64,000 nucleotides of DNA, taken from assembly GCA_965207025.1 (NCBI GenBank), contig OZ242258.1, positions 3,534,001-3,598,000 of the forward strand, written 5' to 3'. Shown in pieces: positions 50,970-59,321 of this stretch. Each line of letters opens with the position of its first letter. The first letter of the stretch is position 1. The notes under the pieces are model-generated. The model was given only the letters and a program-made list of their open reading frames with translations, did no database searches and was not told the DNA's origin. The DNA comes from Bin87 sp034423595. GTDB taxonomy: Bacteria > Chloroflexota > Dehalococcoidia > Lucifugimonadales > UBA3495. The translations under genes were made by a program, and so were the position numbers.

Positions 50970-51527
50970 CTACGGATGGTTGAAAATATCCGCTACCGGA
51001 CAAGTGAACCCGGGCAACACCGGCTCGCAGTTGAATTCGTCGCCCATGCCAAAGCGTTGCACGTCGCCGTCGTCGCGATAGGTGATTATCTCACGGGTAG
51101 CGATGTGCGCCGCCAGCGCCAGCCTTACGCCGGAGTCCAGCCACATCCGGGCTCGGGCTTGCGCCTGGGCAACTGAGTAGTCTGGCGAAACCACTTCCAC
51201 CGCCAGGTCGGGAATCAGCCCGAAAACATAGCCCCGGTCCGGCAGGGGCATGGTAATGCGCTCGTGAGATATGAAAGCGCAATCAGGCGCGCGGACGGTA
51301 TCCGGGGCCCGCTCAATGTAAATGCCGGGGCCGCCGGTAACGATGCCCAGATTGTTCTGCTCCACAAAAGCACCGAAGCGCATGGCGAATCGAAAAGCGA
51401 CGAATTCGTGCATGAAACCCGGTGGTGGCATCTCTACCAGTTCTCCTTTCACCAACTCGTAGTTTTTGCCGTCGTCGGGCATCGCCAGAAATTCATCGGC
51501 GGTGAGCAGTGTCTTGGCGGTGGTCAT
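50970..51527 (-). CDS. Uma2 family (DUF820) PD-(D/E)XK nuclease-like protein
   Basis: 185 residues, short form. The opening is LLTADEFLAMPDDGKNYELV, the core VRAPDCAF and IPDLAVEVVSPDYS, the last strand LPGFTCPVADIF. It closely resembles the copy at 29772-30320 and lacks the coiled-coil tail of the long forms. A TATACT on this strand lies about 55 bases upstream. Standalone gene. Confidence 0.88.
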   Translation of the reverse strand: MTTAKTLLTADEFLAMPDDGKNYELVKGELVEMPPPGFMHEFVAFRFAMRFGAFVEQNNLGIVTGGPGIYIERAPDTVRAPDCAFISHERITMPLPDRGYVFGLIPDLAVEVVSPDYSVAQAQARARMWLDSGVRLALAAHIATREIITYRDDGDVQRFGMGDEFNCEPVLPGFTCPVADIFNHP

Positions 51528-51602
51528 TGCATGACCTCCAGAGGCGCATCGTGGTTGTCGAATGTAACGGGGAGTGATGGCCCGCAGTATAGCGCAACCC
51601 CA

Positions 51603-52193
51603 CTACCGCCTCATCATCTCTTCAAGCCGCGCTTTCACGTCGGGCCATTCGCTGTCGATGATGCTGAAATAGACCGAGTGGCGGTTCACCCCGTCCTTGG
51701 CGATACGGTGATTCCGCAGCACACCCTCCTGCACGCCGCCGATGCGCTGAATCGCCCGCTGTGACCGCTCGTTGCGGTGGTCGGCCTTGAGGCATACCCG
51801 CAGCGCGTCGTGATCCTCGAAGGCGTGGCGCATCAGCAGGTACTTGCATTCCGTGTTGACGGCGGTGCGACGGTACGGAGCCCCGTACCACGTCATGCCA
51901 ATCTCCACCGCCCGGTTGGGCCTGTCGATATCCGAGTACCCGGTGGATCCGATAGCCCGTTCGTCGCCGAGGTGAATCACGGCGAACTGCAACCGCGCGC
52001 CCGTTCTGTTGCGGCCCATGCACATGTCCACCCATTCCCGCGTGTGTTCCAGGCTGGTGAACGGCTCCCCGGTCAGGTAGCGCCAGATGTCTTCCTCCTG
52101 CCCGAATTCGTACAGGCTTTCCGCGTGCTGCTGCCCAATCGGTTCCAGCCTAACGTGCTGGCCGGTCAAGATTGTCGGTTGTGGGTCCATCAT
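51603..52193 (-). CDS. GNAT family N-acetyltransferase
   Basis: 196 residues of the RimJ/RimL-like GNAT group: HVRLEPIGQQHAESLYEFGQ, the motif-A-like YGAPYRRTAVNTECKYLLMR, then ALRVCLKADHRNERSQRAIQ. Nearly collinear with the GNAT half of the fusion at 52274-53128, so a tandem duplication is evident. GAGGTG precedes the double ATG. Between the two copies lies a family A repeat. Substrate unknown. Confidence 0.88.
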   Translation of the reverse strand: MMDPQPTILTGQHVRLEPIGQQHAESLYEFGQEEDIWRYLTGEPFTSLEHTREWVDMCMGRNRTGARLQFAVIHLGDERAIGSTGYSDIDRPNRAVEIGMTWYGAPYRRTAVNTECKYLLMRHAFEDHDALRVCLKADHRNERSQRAIQRIGGVQEGVLRNHRIAKDGVNRHSVYFSIIDSEWPDVKARLEEMMRR

Positions 52194-52228
52194 CAAAATC
52201 ACCTCGGCGTCAGAGAGTGTCAAAAAAA

Positions 52229-52267
52229 CTCCCTCTCCCCTGGCGGGAGAGGGCTGGGGTGAGGGGG
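52229..52267. repeat. Dispersed repeat family A with MITE-like left end
   Basis: CTCCCTCTCCCCTGGCGGGA then GAGGGCTGGGGTGAGGGGG, preceded by AGAGAGTGTCAAAAA, which resembles the left end of the element at 19755-19864. Lies between two duplicated GNAT genes. Confidence 0.85.
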
Positions 52268-52273
52268 TGTTTC

Positions 52274-53128
52274 CTATTCTCTCAGCAGCATCCCCTCCAG
52301 CCGTTCCTTCGCCCCCGGCCACTCGCTGTCAATGATGCTGTAATAGACCGAGTGCCGGTTCGCCCCGTCCCACGCGATGCGATGGTTACGCAGCACGCCA
52401 TCGCGCACCGCGCCGATACGCTCAATGGCCCGCTGCGACCGCTCGTTGCGGTGGTCGGTTTTGAGACACACCCGCAGCGCGCCCAGGTCGTCAAAGGCGT
52501 GGCGCAGCATCAGGTACTTGCACTCCGTATTGACCGCGGTGCGCTGGTAGTCCACACCGTACCAGGTCATGCCGATTTCCAGCGCCCGGTTGGGCCGGTC
52601 GATGTCAAGGTAGCCGGTGGAGCCGATGGCGCGTTCCTCCACTCCGTGCATCACCGCGAACTGGATAGTGGTTCCCGCTTCTCTCGCGGCAACGCAGCTC
52701 TCAATCCAAGTGCGCGCGTCGTCCAGGTCTTTGAAGGCCGGGCGCGGCAAGTACCGCCAGATGGATTCATCCTTGCCGACGGCGTGCAGATCCCAGGCGT
52801 GCTGCTGGCCGATGGGTTCCAACCGCACGTGCTCGCCGACCAGGACGACCGGCTGCGCGTCCATGATGTTCTCATTGCGCTCGGCGGTGGGGCTTTGCAG
52901 CTTCCCATAAAAGGGCTTGGCTGGCTGTACGCCATCTTCTTCGCACCAGCTCAAATAATCTTCAACGGTCACCTCAAACTCGTGGCGTAGTTGCTTTACG
53001 TCCGTTGCCTCGAATACGGCGGAGAACCCGGGGTGGGCGTTGACTATCGTTCCGAAAAGGGCCTGCGCCATGTCATCGTAGGCGACCGCCGCAATATAGC
53101 CCTTGTATTCCATCATACTTTCCATCAT
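52274..53128 (-). CDS. Fusion of HicB-like domain and GNAT acetyltransferase
   Basis: 284 residues. Residues about 5-78 are a HicB-like antitoxin domain: MEYKGYIAAVAYDDMAQALF, later LRHEFEVTVEDYLSWCEEDG and KPFYGKL. Residue 89 on (MDAQPVVLVGEHVRLEPIGQ) is a full GNAT domain, almost the same as the gene at 51603-52193, whose own start aligns with Met 89. The HicB part lacks the usual DNA-binding tail. The gene lies just downstream of a HicA/HicB pair on the same strand. Several ATGs cluster at the start; 53128 is the first. Confidence 0.82.
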   Translation of the reverse strand: MMESMMEYKGYIAAVAYDDMAQALFGTIVNAHPGFSAVFEATDVKQLRHEFEVTVEDYLSWCEEDGVQPAKPFYGKLQSPTAERNENIMDAQPVVLVGEHVRLEPIGQQHAWDLHAVGKDESIWRYLPRPAFKDLDDARTWIESCVAAREAGTTIQFAVMHGVEERAIGSTGYLDIDRPNRALEIGMTWYGVDYQRTAVNTECKYLMLRHAFDDLGALRVCLKTDHRNERSQRAIERIGAVRDGVLRNHRIAWDGANRHSVYYSIIDSEWPGAKERLEGMLLRE

Positions 53129-53165
53129 GGCCTGACTCCGAACCTCTTAGGAAACTCGCGCGACG

Positions 53166-53417
53166 TCACGAAACTGCCAAAGCGTCATCTTCTCGCTTGC
53201 TTGCGTAGGGTAGTGGCGGCAGCGGCTCTACCCCGTCCTCAACGCAGGATTCCAAATATATGTCAACGGACAGTTCAAATTCCTGCTGAAGTTGATGCAC
53301 TTCCTTTGCGACGAAGGTAGCGATTGGATATGGCTCGGTGTTCGCGACCAACCCGCAATATGATTGCACAGCATCGTCGTATTCAAACGTGGGCAAATAG
53401 CCTTTGTATTCTTTCAT
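53166..53417 (-). CDS. HicB-like antitoxin
   Basis: 83 residues of the HicB-like fold: KEYKGYLPTFEYDDAVQSYC, LQQEFELSVDIYLESCVEDG. It resembles the N-terminal domain of the fusion protein at 52274-53128. It overlaps the upstream HicA-like toxin by four bases (ATGA). It ends SKREDDALAVS, without a recognisable ribbon-helix-helix tail. Confidence 0.85.
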   Translation of the reverse strand: MKEYKGYLPTFEYDDAVQSYCGLVANTEPYPIATFVAKEVHQLQQEFELSVDIYLESCVEDGVEPLPPLPYASKREDDALAVS

Positions 53418-53668
53418 GACGTCACTCCAAGTCTGGCCAGAAAAGCGGCAATTGTACGGACAGCGGCTTGATCTAAATTCGGCTCGTGCGGGCGATGCAC
53501 AACCACGCGGGTCGAGCCCTGCCGGAACAGTACCCGTGAACCGGCCCGTTCCGAAATTTCAACATCCAGCGCTCTCATCAGGGAAATCACTTCCGCCCAC
53601 CGGATGCCGGACGGGGTAGGCGTCGTGAATATCCGCTCCAGCGTCCGCTGATGCCTCGACCGCAACAT
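53414..53668 (-). CDS. HicA-like toxin
   Basis: 84 residues of the HicA type found with the longer HicB class: LERIFTTPTPSGIRWAEVIS, GSRVLFRQGSTRVVVHRPHE. The His residues near VVVHRPH are the likely catalytic site. Toxin precedes antitoxin here. A TATCAT element ends five bases before the ATG, so the transcript is probably leaderless. Confidence 0.85.
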   Translation of the reverse strand: MLRSRHQRTLERIFTTPTPSGIRWAEVISLMRALDVEISERAGSRVLFRQGSTRVVVHRPHEPNLDQAAVRTIAAFLARLGVTS

Positions 53669-53698
53669 CGTAATGATAGCAGAGGGTGACGATGCGGC

Positions 53699-55036
53699 CT
53701 AATTGTCTCCGCTGGCCGCCGGCTGCGGCGCGCGCGTCTCCGTGCCAATCCACCGTCGCCGGGACCTTGCTGGTGGATCCGGCCGCGTCGCAAACAGGAA
53801 CGCCACCGCGCTCACCAGGTACAGCGGCGTGAACACCGCCAGCACCCAGTAGTAATCTCCCACCGCGTCCTTGACCAGGCCGGACGCATAGGGCGAAATG
53901 AACATCCCCACGTTCATAAACAGGCTCATAAACCCCATCAGCGTGGCGAACCGCGCCCGCCCGTAGTAGTCGCTCAGCATCAGCCAGTTCACCGACGTGA
54001 TCCCCTCCACGATGGCGATGCCCACCACGAACAGCAGCAGCCCCGAAATACCCGGCACTATCCAGAGCCCCGCCATGCCCACCGCGCCGATGGCCATGCC
54101 CACTGCCAGCAGCACGTTGCCTCGGAACTTGTCCGACGTTACCCCCATGATGAACCGCAGCGGAATCCCCAGGAAGAACATCGCCGCTACCCACGCCGAC
54201 GCCTCGTTGGCCGAGATGCCCCGCAGCTCCATGATCGGGAACACGTGCACCAACATCCCGTTGGTCACCGACACGCGCAGGATCGCCCCCACCATGATGA
54301 GCCAGTAGGTGCGGGTCTTGATGGCCTCCACGAAGGTGAACCCTTCGCTGGCTGCGCTGCGCCTGCGTCCGCCCGCACCGCCCGAGGCCGCATCGTCAGG
54401 TACGTCTCCGTCGGGCAGCAGCCCCATATCCTCCGGCCGGCTCCGAATGAAAAACGACGCCGGAATGGTCATGACGAGGATAAAAATCCCGGTCCAGAGG
54501 ATGGTATCCCGCCAACCGATCTGCTGGATGCCCAGGTTCAGCAGCAGCACGACGAACGCGCCGCCGCCGGCGAACGCCGTCATCAGCGTGGACATTGCCA
54601 CCGACCGCCGGCGGATGAACCACTGGTTCACCGCCGCCATCAGCGTTTGCCCGAATCCGGCGCTCTTGCCCAGGGAGATTATGCCCGAGAACAGGACGAT
54701 GAGTTCCCAGTATGAATCAGCGCGCGACAGCAGGATGGTGCCGATTCCCACCATCAGCCCGCCCCCCAGCACCATGGGCCGCGCGCCGAATTTGTCCACC
54801 GCCCAGCCGATCAGCGGGCCGCCGGCGCTGCCCTCCGCCCGTGCCAGGCTGAACACCAGCGACATCTGCGCCGACGTCAGCCCCAGGTCGGTCTGTATCG
54901 GTGTGAAGAAGCGCGGGAACCCCTGCGAAATGGAGCCGTTCCCGAACATCCCCACAAAAGAGGAAACGACGACCACCCACCATCCGTAGAAGATGCGAGG
55001 CCGTCGCCGCGCTGCGTAATCTGTCGTATTTTCCAC
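53699..55036 (-). CDS. Major facilitator superfamily transporter
   Basis: 445-residue carrier with 12 membrane segments. It opens YGWWVVVVSSFVGMFGNGSI, typical of the oxalate/formate and monocarboxylate MFS branch, and has DKFGARPM after helix 2. A Gly/Arg-rich cytoplasmic loop (about 205-225) separates the halves. The start is GTG, nine bases after a TATAAT on this strand, with no ribosome binding site. Its first 56 codons and promoter are duplicated at 55653-55863. Confidence 0.88.
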   Translation of the reverse strand: MENTTDYAARRRPRIFYGWWVVVVSSFVGMFGNGSISQGFPRFFTPIQTDLGLTSAQMSLVFSLARAEGSAGGPLIGWAVDKFGARPMVLGGGLMVGIGTILLSRADSYWELIVLFSGIISLGKSAGFGQTLMAAVNQWFIRRRSVAMSTLMTAFAGGGAFVVLLLNLGIQQIGWRDTILWTGIFILVMTIPASFFIRSRPEDMGLLPDGDVPDDAASGGAGGRRRSAASEGFTFVEAIKTRTYWLIMVGAILRVSVTNGMLVHVFPIMELRGISANEASAWVAAMFFLGIPLRFIMGVTSDKFRGNVLLAVGMAIGAVGMAGLWIVPGISGLLLFVVGIAIVEGITSVNWLMLSDYYGRARFATLMGFMSLFMNVGMFISPYASGLVKDAVGDYYWVLAVFTPLYLVSAVAFLFATRPDPPARSRRRWIGTETRAPQPAASGDN

Positions 55037-55044
55037 GATGCAAG

Positions 55045-55050
55045 ATTATA
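55045..55050 (-). promoter_or_regulatory. TATAAT -10 element, leaderless GTG start
   Basis: Perfect TATAAT on the minus strand ending nine bases before the GTG of the MFS gene. The same element is carried on the duplicated copy at 55653-55863. Confidence 0.5.
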
Positions 55051-55253
55051 GGCATCCCGCCCCGATGGGGTCAAACGCCTACCAGGGCTGCGCCTACGCA
55101 TTTTGACAAGCCTGTATCGCCGGTTTGGCGTTGACGGAAGAGAAGGGAGAGAGTATATGGTCGAAGTAGCGCCGATGCTCGGATTTAGTGGGTAGCGGGG
55201 ATGTCAACGCTATAGAAGATTTCACAATTGTCGGCCGGATAGGAGTGATGACA

Positions 55254-55523
55254 ATGAACGCAACGTATGCCGTATGCATCCTGGGGGATGCTGAACTGCC
55301 GGCTTCGTTGGTGGTAGGCAACATTTACCGCACTTTGCCCGACGATCCGGCGGCAAGAGATGGGTGGTTCCGTGTCATTGACGAATCGGAGGAGGATTAC
55401 CTCTATCCGGCAACCCGATTCATTTTTGTACGATTTTTAGAGGATTACCTGCCTGATACTGCCCGATTCATCCCCATCGAACAGAATGCAGAGGCTGAGC
55501 GCGAGCTTTACGCGCTCGCGTAA
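55254..55523 (+). CDS. Small protein of unknown function
   Basis: 89 residues: MNATYAVCILGDAELPASLV, ending FLEDYLPDTARFIPIEQ and a charged tail. AGGAG lies eight bases before the ATG at 55254; an ATG two codons upstream is also possible. It resembles small immunity-like or stress-response cargo proteins only in size. It lies between the MFS gene and its partial duplicate. Confidence 0.5.
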   Translation: MNATYAVCILGDAELPASLVVGNIYRTLPDDPAARDGWFRVIDESEEDYLYPATRFIFVRFLEDYLPDTARFIPIEQNAEAERELYALA

Positions 55524-55559
55524 CCCCGCAGGTCAATCGCACCATCACCGTCATTACCG

Positions 55560-55647
55560 GCCACTACCGTCATTCCCGCGAAAGCGGGAATCCAGTCCCA
55601 GGCGTCGTCAGAATCGGGATTCACAGAATTCAAGGATTGGCAGGATA
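55560..55647. repeat. Two dispersed repeats at a duplication breakpoint
   Basis: GTCATTCCCGCGAAAGCGGG-AATCCAG, a common dispersed palindrome, followed from about 55606 by a family D fragment (GTCAGAATCGGGATTCACAG, AATTCAAGGATTGGCAGG). The duplicated MFS 5' end begins right after it. Confidence 0.75.
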
Positions 55648-55652
55648 GTCGT

Positions 55653-55863
55653 CTGCGCCGACGTCAGGCCCAGGTCGGTCTGGATCGGCGTGAAGAGGTG
55701 CGGGAACCCTTGCGAAATCGAGCCGTTCCCGAACATCCCCACAAAAGAGGAAACGACGACCACCCACCATCCGTAGAAGATGCGAGGCCGTCGCCGCGCT
55801 GCGTAATCTGTCGTATTCTCCACGATGCAAGATTATAGGCATCCCGCCCCGATGGGGTCAAAC
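55653..55863 (-). pseudogene. Partial duplicate of the MFS gene 5' end and promoter
   Basis: 211 bp matching 54866-55076 with about eight differences. It contains the TATAAT, the GTG start and 56 codons (YGWWVVVVSSFVGMFGNGSI present), then runs into a family D repeat fragment and stops after some 70 codons. It cannot make a transporter but keeps the promoter. Confidence 0.88.
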
Positions 55864-55914
55864 CGACCGCACGCGTGGTTCGGGTTGTAATTCAGACGGT
55901 CTGACGCCCGGCTC

Positions 55915-55944
55915 TGTAGGGGCAACCACAGGGGTTGCCCCTAC
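55915..55944. repeat. Short palindrome, relative of family E
   Basis: TGTAGGGGCAACC and GGTTGCCCCTACTA around a short loop, between the duplicated MFS fragment and the membrane-protein gene. Confidence 0.65.
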
Positions 55945-55996
55945 TATATGTGGATGGCGGCGTGCTCACCGAGACCCTTGGAATCTGTGCAGCCTA

Positions 55997-56575
55997 TCAC
56001 TGACCAGGGGTTGCAGTCGGCACGATTAGCTTGATTTCCGGCGGCAAGGTGACTTCGATTTCAGTATGTAAGGTTAGTTTGGTTCCTTTGGGTAAGGTTA
56101 TATCACCTCCCGGAGATGTGTTCAGCTCGGTTTCTGTGGGTAAAGTGAGCTCAGTTCCTTCGGGAATCTTTAGCTTGCTTCCTGATGATGCGATCAGGAC
56201 AGATATCAACGCTGCAGCTATGGCCAAAGCCGTCCATTCCAAAAGCCGGAAAAGAAACGCTGGACCGTGTTCATCGCTGGTATATGCTGTCCTTAATGCG
56301 TAGAATAAATCTTGCAATACACGTCCGGAGCTGCTGGTTTTCAAAGCTACGTCTTTTGCTTGGCCCCAAAGCGCCCCCAAGGGGACGACCACGAACAGTA
56401 CGACCGCCCAAAGAAACCCCAATCTTTCTTTCACTTCCCCAAAGAGCAGAAACGCGGCAACCAAAACCGCAATTGCGAGAACTACAAACCCCGCTAGTCC
56501 CATCAGGAACGAACGGCGGTTTGTACGTTGTCCTGCATTGGGGTCCGCAGGCTGCTGTGAACAATTCTCCTTCAT
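55997..56575 (-). CDS. Membrane protein with repetitive C-terminal tail, unknown function
   Basis: 192 residues with three hydrophobic segments: SFLMGLAGFVVLAIAVLVAA near 25, a second with LWAVVLFVVVPLGAL, and a third with ALAIAAALISVLIASS. A beta-type repetitive tail follows (IPEGTELTLPTETELN, LPKGTKLTLHTEIEVTLPPE). The tail repeats alternate charged Thr/Glu/Lys and would face outside. No family recognised. Visibly AT-richer than neighbours. Confidence 0.6.
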   Translation of the reverse strand: MKENCSQQPADPNAGQRTNRRSFLMGLAGFVVLAIAVLVAAFLLFGEVKERLGFLWAVVLFVVVPLGALWGQAKDVALKTSSSGRVLQDLFYALRTAYTSDEHGPAFLFRLLEWTALAIAAALISVLIASSGSKLKIPEGTELTLPTETELNTSPGGDITLPKGTKLTLHTEIEVTLPPEIKLIVPTATPGQ

Positions 56576-56677
56576 ATCTGACCACCCTACAACGTGCAAT
56601 TCGCTTTTGCCGTGAACGTAAATGACCGCTCAATGCCATCGTTCTGCCGAGGAAAAATCTTAACCGCTGCCGCGACC

Positions 56678-57268
56678 CTATTCGCAGAACGGCAACCCCA
56701 AGTCCGTAAAGTCGTTGTAATCAACATCGCTTAAACCGTTCGGTATGCACCCGGTCAACTGGTTGCCGCCAACGTATAGGTCCAGGAGATTGGTAAGGTT
56801 ACCCAACTCTGGCGGTATCTTCCCTGACAACTGGTTATCGCGGAGGTCAAGGGTCCACAATCTAGTGCGTTTGCCCAACTCAGTCGGTATCATCCCGGTA
56901 AACTGGTTGCTGCTGAGGTCCAAACGAATCAAATCAGTAAGGTCGCCCAACTCTGGTGGGATCTCGCCAGTCAACTGGTTACCATTCAATCCCAGCATCT
57001 CTAGGTTGGTGAGGTTGCCGAGTTCCGCCGGGATCTCACCGGTTAACCGGTTGTCACCCAGATGCAACTGCTCCAATCTCATGAGGTTGCCGAGTTCAGA
57101 CGGTATCTCTCCTGTTAGTTTATTATCGGTAAGGTTCATCCGGGTCACGTTCTCAAGGTTGCCTAGCTCCACCGGGATGTCACCAGTCAACTGGTTGCCA
57201 CTGAGGGCCAATAAAGTCAAGCCAGCGAGGTTCCCTAACTCTCTCGGTATTTCGCCTGTCAACTGGTT
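56678..57268 (-). pseudogene. 3' part of an LRR lipoprotein gene, in a shifted frame
   Basis: Continues the leucine-rich repeats of the upstream frame (NNQLTGEIPRELGNL, then seven further repeats of about 24 residues, ending CIPNGLSDVDYNDF). It has only a TTG inside a repeat as possible start and no ribosome binding site, so it is the displaced 3' half of the gene at 57259-58647. Confidence 0.75.
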
Positions 57269-58647
57269 ATTACAGATGTTGCTGGAAGCCCAAGAGCACA
57301 GAGCTCAGGTGCGTTGCCTAGCCATAGCTCCCGCAACTCGGTGAGCTTACCAAGTTCCGGTGGTATCTGTCCCGTCAACTGGTTGTTACCGAGATCCATG
57401 CAACCCAGGTGTACGAGGTTGCCTAATTCGGCTGGTATTCGACCTGTCAACCGATTGCCAGAGAGATCTAAGCCGTAGAACGAATGTGATCCCTGCGAGT
57501 AGCAATAGTCCCAAGTATATGGATCAGGATTCCTGCCGAGATTGGCAAGATTGCCCAACTCGGCTGGTATCTCCCCCGTCAATTGATTGCGGCTGAGGTT
57601 CAGACTCCGCAGATTAACCAAGTTACCCAATTCCGCCGGTATTGTTCCAGTTAATGCATTCTCGTCATGCCCCACCACTTCGTTTCCAAGGTCCAAAACC
57701 TGCAAATCGGCGAGTTCACCTAACTCGGAGGGTATCGCGCCGGTCAACCGATTTTCCCCGAGGCTCAATACGCGCAGTTTGGCGAGACTACGTAAGTCAC
57801 CCGGTATCTCCCCTGAAAGCTGGTTGTTAGAAAGCGATACTTCAACAACTCTACCGTCAAGGGTGGTGGTCACCCCGCGCCACTTATCAAGCGGGACATC
57901 ACTCAGCCAGTTGCGGCTGTTCTTCCAGTTCGGACCATCTGTTGCGTGATACAACGCGACCAGCGCCGGACGATCTATGGAATCGGGAGGCTCAGACGCT
58001 TGGACGCAAGGCTGTAGTCCCAGTCTGCCCAAGTCGTTGCTGGAGACATTGTACAATTTCGACGGTACGCATCCCGTCAGGGTATTTCCCCGCAGGTGAA
58101 AATCTGTCAAATATACGAGGGTTTCCAACTCTGTAGGTATCTCACCAGTCAACTGGTTGCCAGAGAGGTGTAACCGCTTCAGATCACCGAGTTCGCTCAA
58201 TTCGGCGGGTATTTCGCCAGTTAACTTGTTTCCACTGAGTTGCAATACCGACAGACTGGCAAGGCTGCCCAGTTCTGCTGGTATCGCACCTGCCAGTCGA
58301 TTGTGCGCGAGATCAAGTTCAGCAACACGGTCGGTTTGGTCGGTGATAACGCCGTGCCATTCGCCAAGCGGCGCATCGCTCAGCCAGTTGGTGTTGTTGT
58401 ACCAATTTGCCCCATTCGTAGCGTTGTATAGGGCAACCAATATAGTCCGGTCGGGTGACGACGGGGCAACCGGCGTGTTTGCTGTGGCAGCCGTTACGCC
58501 TGTGGCTTGCGGCCTAGCATACGTTGACTCGATTTCCGCAGGGCCGCCACATCCTGTCATCGCCAGCGTCAGTGCGCACAGCAGCGCAATCAATACCACA
58601 ACCCGGCCATGCCGCCGGACCAACGCAAGCATCGTAGTGTGCATCAT
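57259..58647 (-). CDS. Leucine-rich repeat lipoprotein, 5' part of an interrupted gene
   Basis: 462 residues. Signal peptide with lipobox (LTLAMTGCGG), then two LRR blocks, each opened by a cap of the form ALYNATNGANWYNNTNWLSD and LPLxxWxGV. Repeats follow the xLxxLxLSxNxLTGEIPxEL pattern, as in plant-type and BspA-like LRRs, so a surface-binding role is likely. The frame ends in a non-LRR stretch (APELCALGLPATS) where a 44-bp insertion at 57269-57312 breaks the reading frame. Removing it restores GNNQLTGEIP. Confidence 0.82.
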   Translation of the reverse strand: MMHTTMLALVRRHGRVVVLIALLCALTLAMTGCGGPAEIESTYARPQATGVTAATANTPVAPSSPDRTILVALYNATNGANWYNNTNWLSDAPLGEWHGVITDQTDRVAELDLAHNRLAGAIPAELGSLASLSVLQLSGNKLTGEIPAELSELGDLKRLHLSGNQLTGEIPTELETLVYLTDFHLRGNTLTGCVPSKLYNVSSNDLGRLGLQPCVQASEPPDSIDRPALVALYHATDGPNWKNSRNWLSDVPLDKWRGVTTTLDGRVVEVSLSNNQLSGEIPGDLRSLAKLRVLSLGENRLTGAIPSELGELADLQVLDLGNEVVGHDENALTGTIPAELGNLVNLRSLNLSRNQLTGEIPAELGNLANLGRNPDPYTWDYCYSQGSHSFYGLDLSGNRLTGRIPAELGNLVHLGCMDLGNNQLTGQIPPELGKLTELRELWLGNAPELCALGLPATSVITS

Positions 58648-58771
58648 GGATTCACTCCCGGCGGCGATTCTAGCACGGTGGTGATGCAGCCTTCTTGACA
58701 TCCCCCACGCGCTGCACTAACTTTGCGCCAACAATCAAAACCCGTTTGCTGGCACGCAAAGGAGGCATATC

Positions 58772-59251
58772 ATGGCCCGTATTGGCGGACTCGGCCACGT
58801 TGGCATCTACGCCACCGACCTGATGAAAATGCGCGACTTCTACACCCGTGTGATGGGACTGCAAATCGCCGACGAAGACCTGGAACAGCGCCGCATGGTG
58901 TTCCTCAGTTCCGACCCCGTGGGAGAACACCACGAGTTTGTATTGATGGCGGGCCGCGTCACCAGCGACGATGCCCAGGTAATCCAACAGATCTCGTTCC
59001 ACGTCCCATCCATCCAGGACATGCGCGAATACAAAGAGCGCATCGACGCGGAGAACCTGACCATCGACCGCATCGTCAGCCACGGCAACGCCTTCGGCAT
59101 GTACTTCTTCGACCCCGAGGGCAACCGCATCGAGCTGTACTACAAGACCGGCTTCCCCGTCCCGCAGCCCCACGGCGATCCCCTCGACCTCAGCCGCAGC
59201 GACCAGGAACTGTTGGACGAAGCCCGCGAACTGCTCCACACCAAGCGCTAA
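58772..59251 (+). CDS. VOC family protein (glyoxalase/extradiol dioxygenase fold)
   Basis: 159 residues with two paired beta-alpha-beta-beta-beta modules. Likely metal ligands are the His in GLGHVGIY, a His in QISFHV, and the Glu in NRIELYYKT. The pattern matches catechol 2,3-dioxygenase-like lyases and glyoxalase-type proteins; substrate unknown. AAAGGAGG precedes the ATG. The last 20 residues are a charged helix. Confidence 0.88.
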   Translation: MARIGGLGHVGIYATDLMKMRDFYTRVMGLQIADEDLEQRRMVFLSSDPVGEHHEFVLMAGRVTSDDAQVIQQISFHVPSIQDMREYKERIDAENLTIDRIVSHGNAFGMYFFDPEGNRIELYYKTGFPVPQPHGDPLDLSRSDQELLDEARELLHTKR

Positions 59252-59321
59252 CCCAACCGCAGCACGCCACGCCGCCGTCGCCGGTCCATCCGGGGCGGCG
59301 GCTTGCTATTAGTCCTTTCTG

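Noticed and set aside
56678..57262. Separate small LRR protein starting at a TTG
   Set aside because: The TTG is the Leu codon of an LRR and there is no ribosome binding site; better explained as the 3' half of the interrupted gene.
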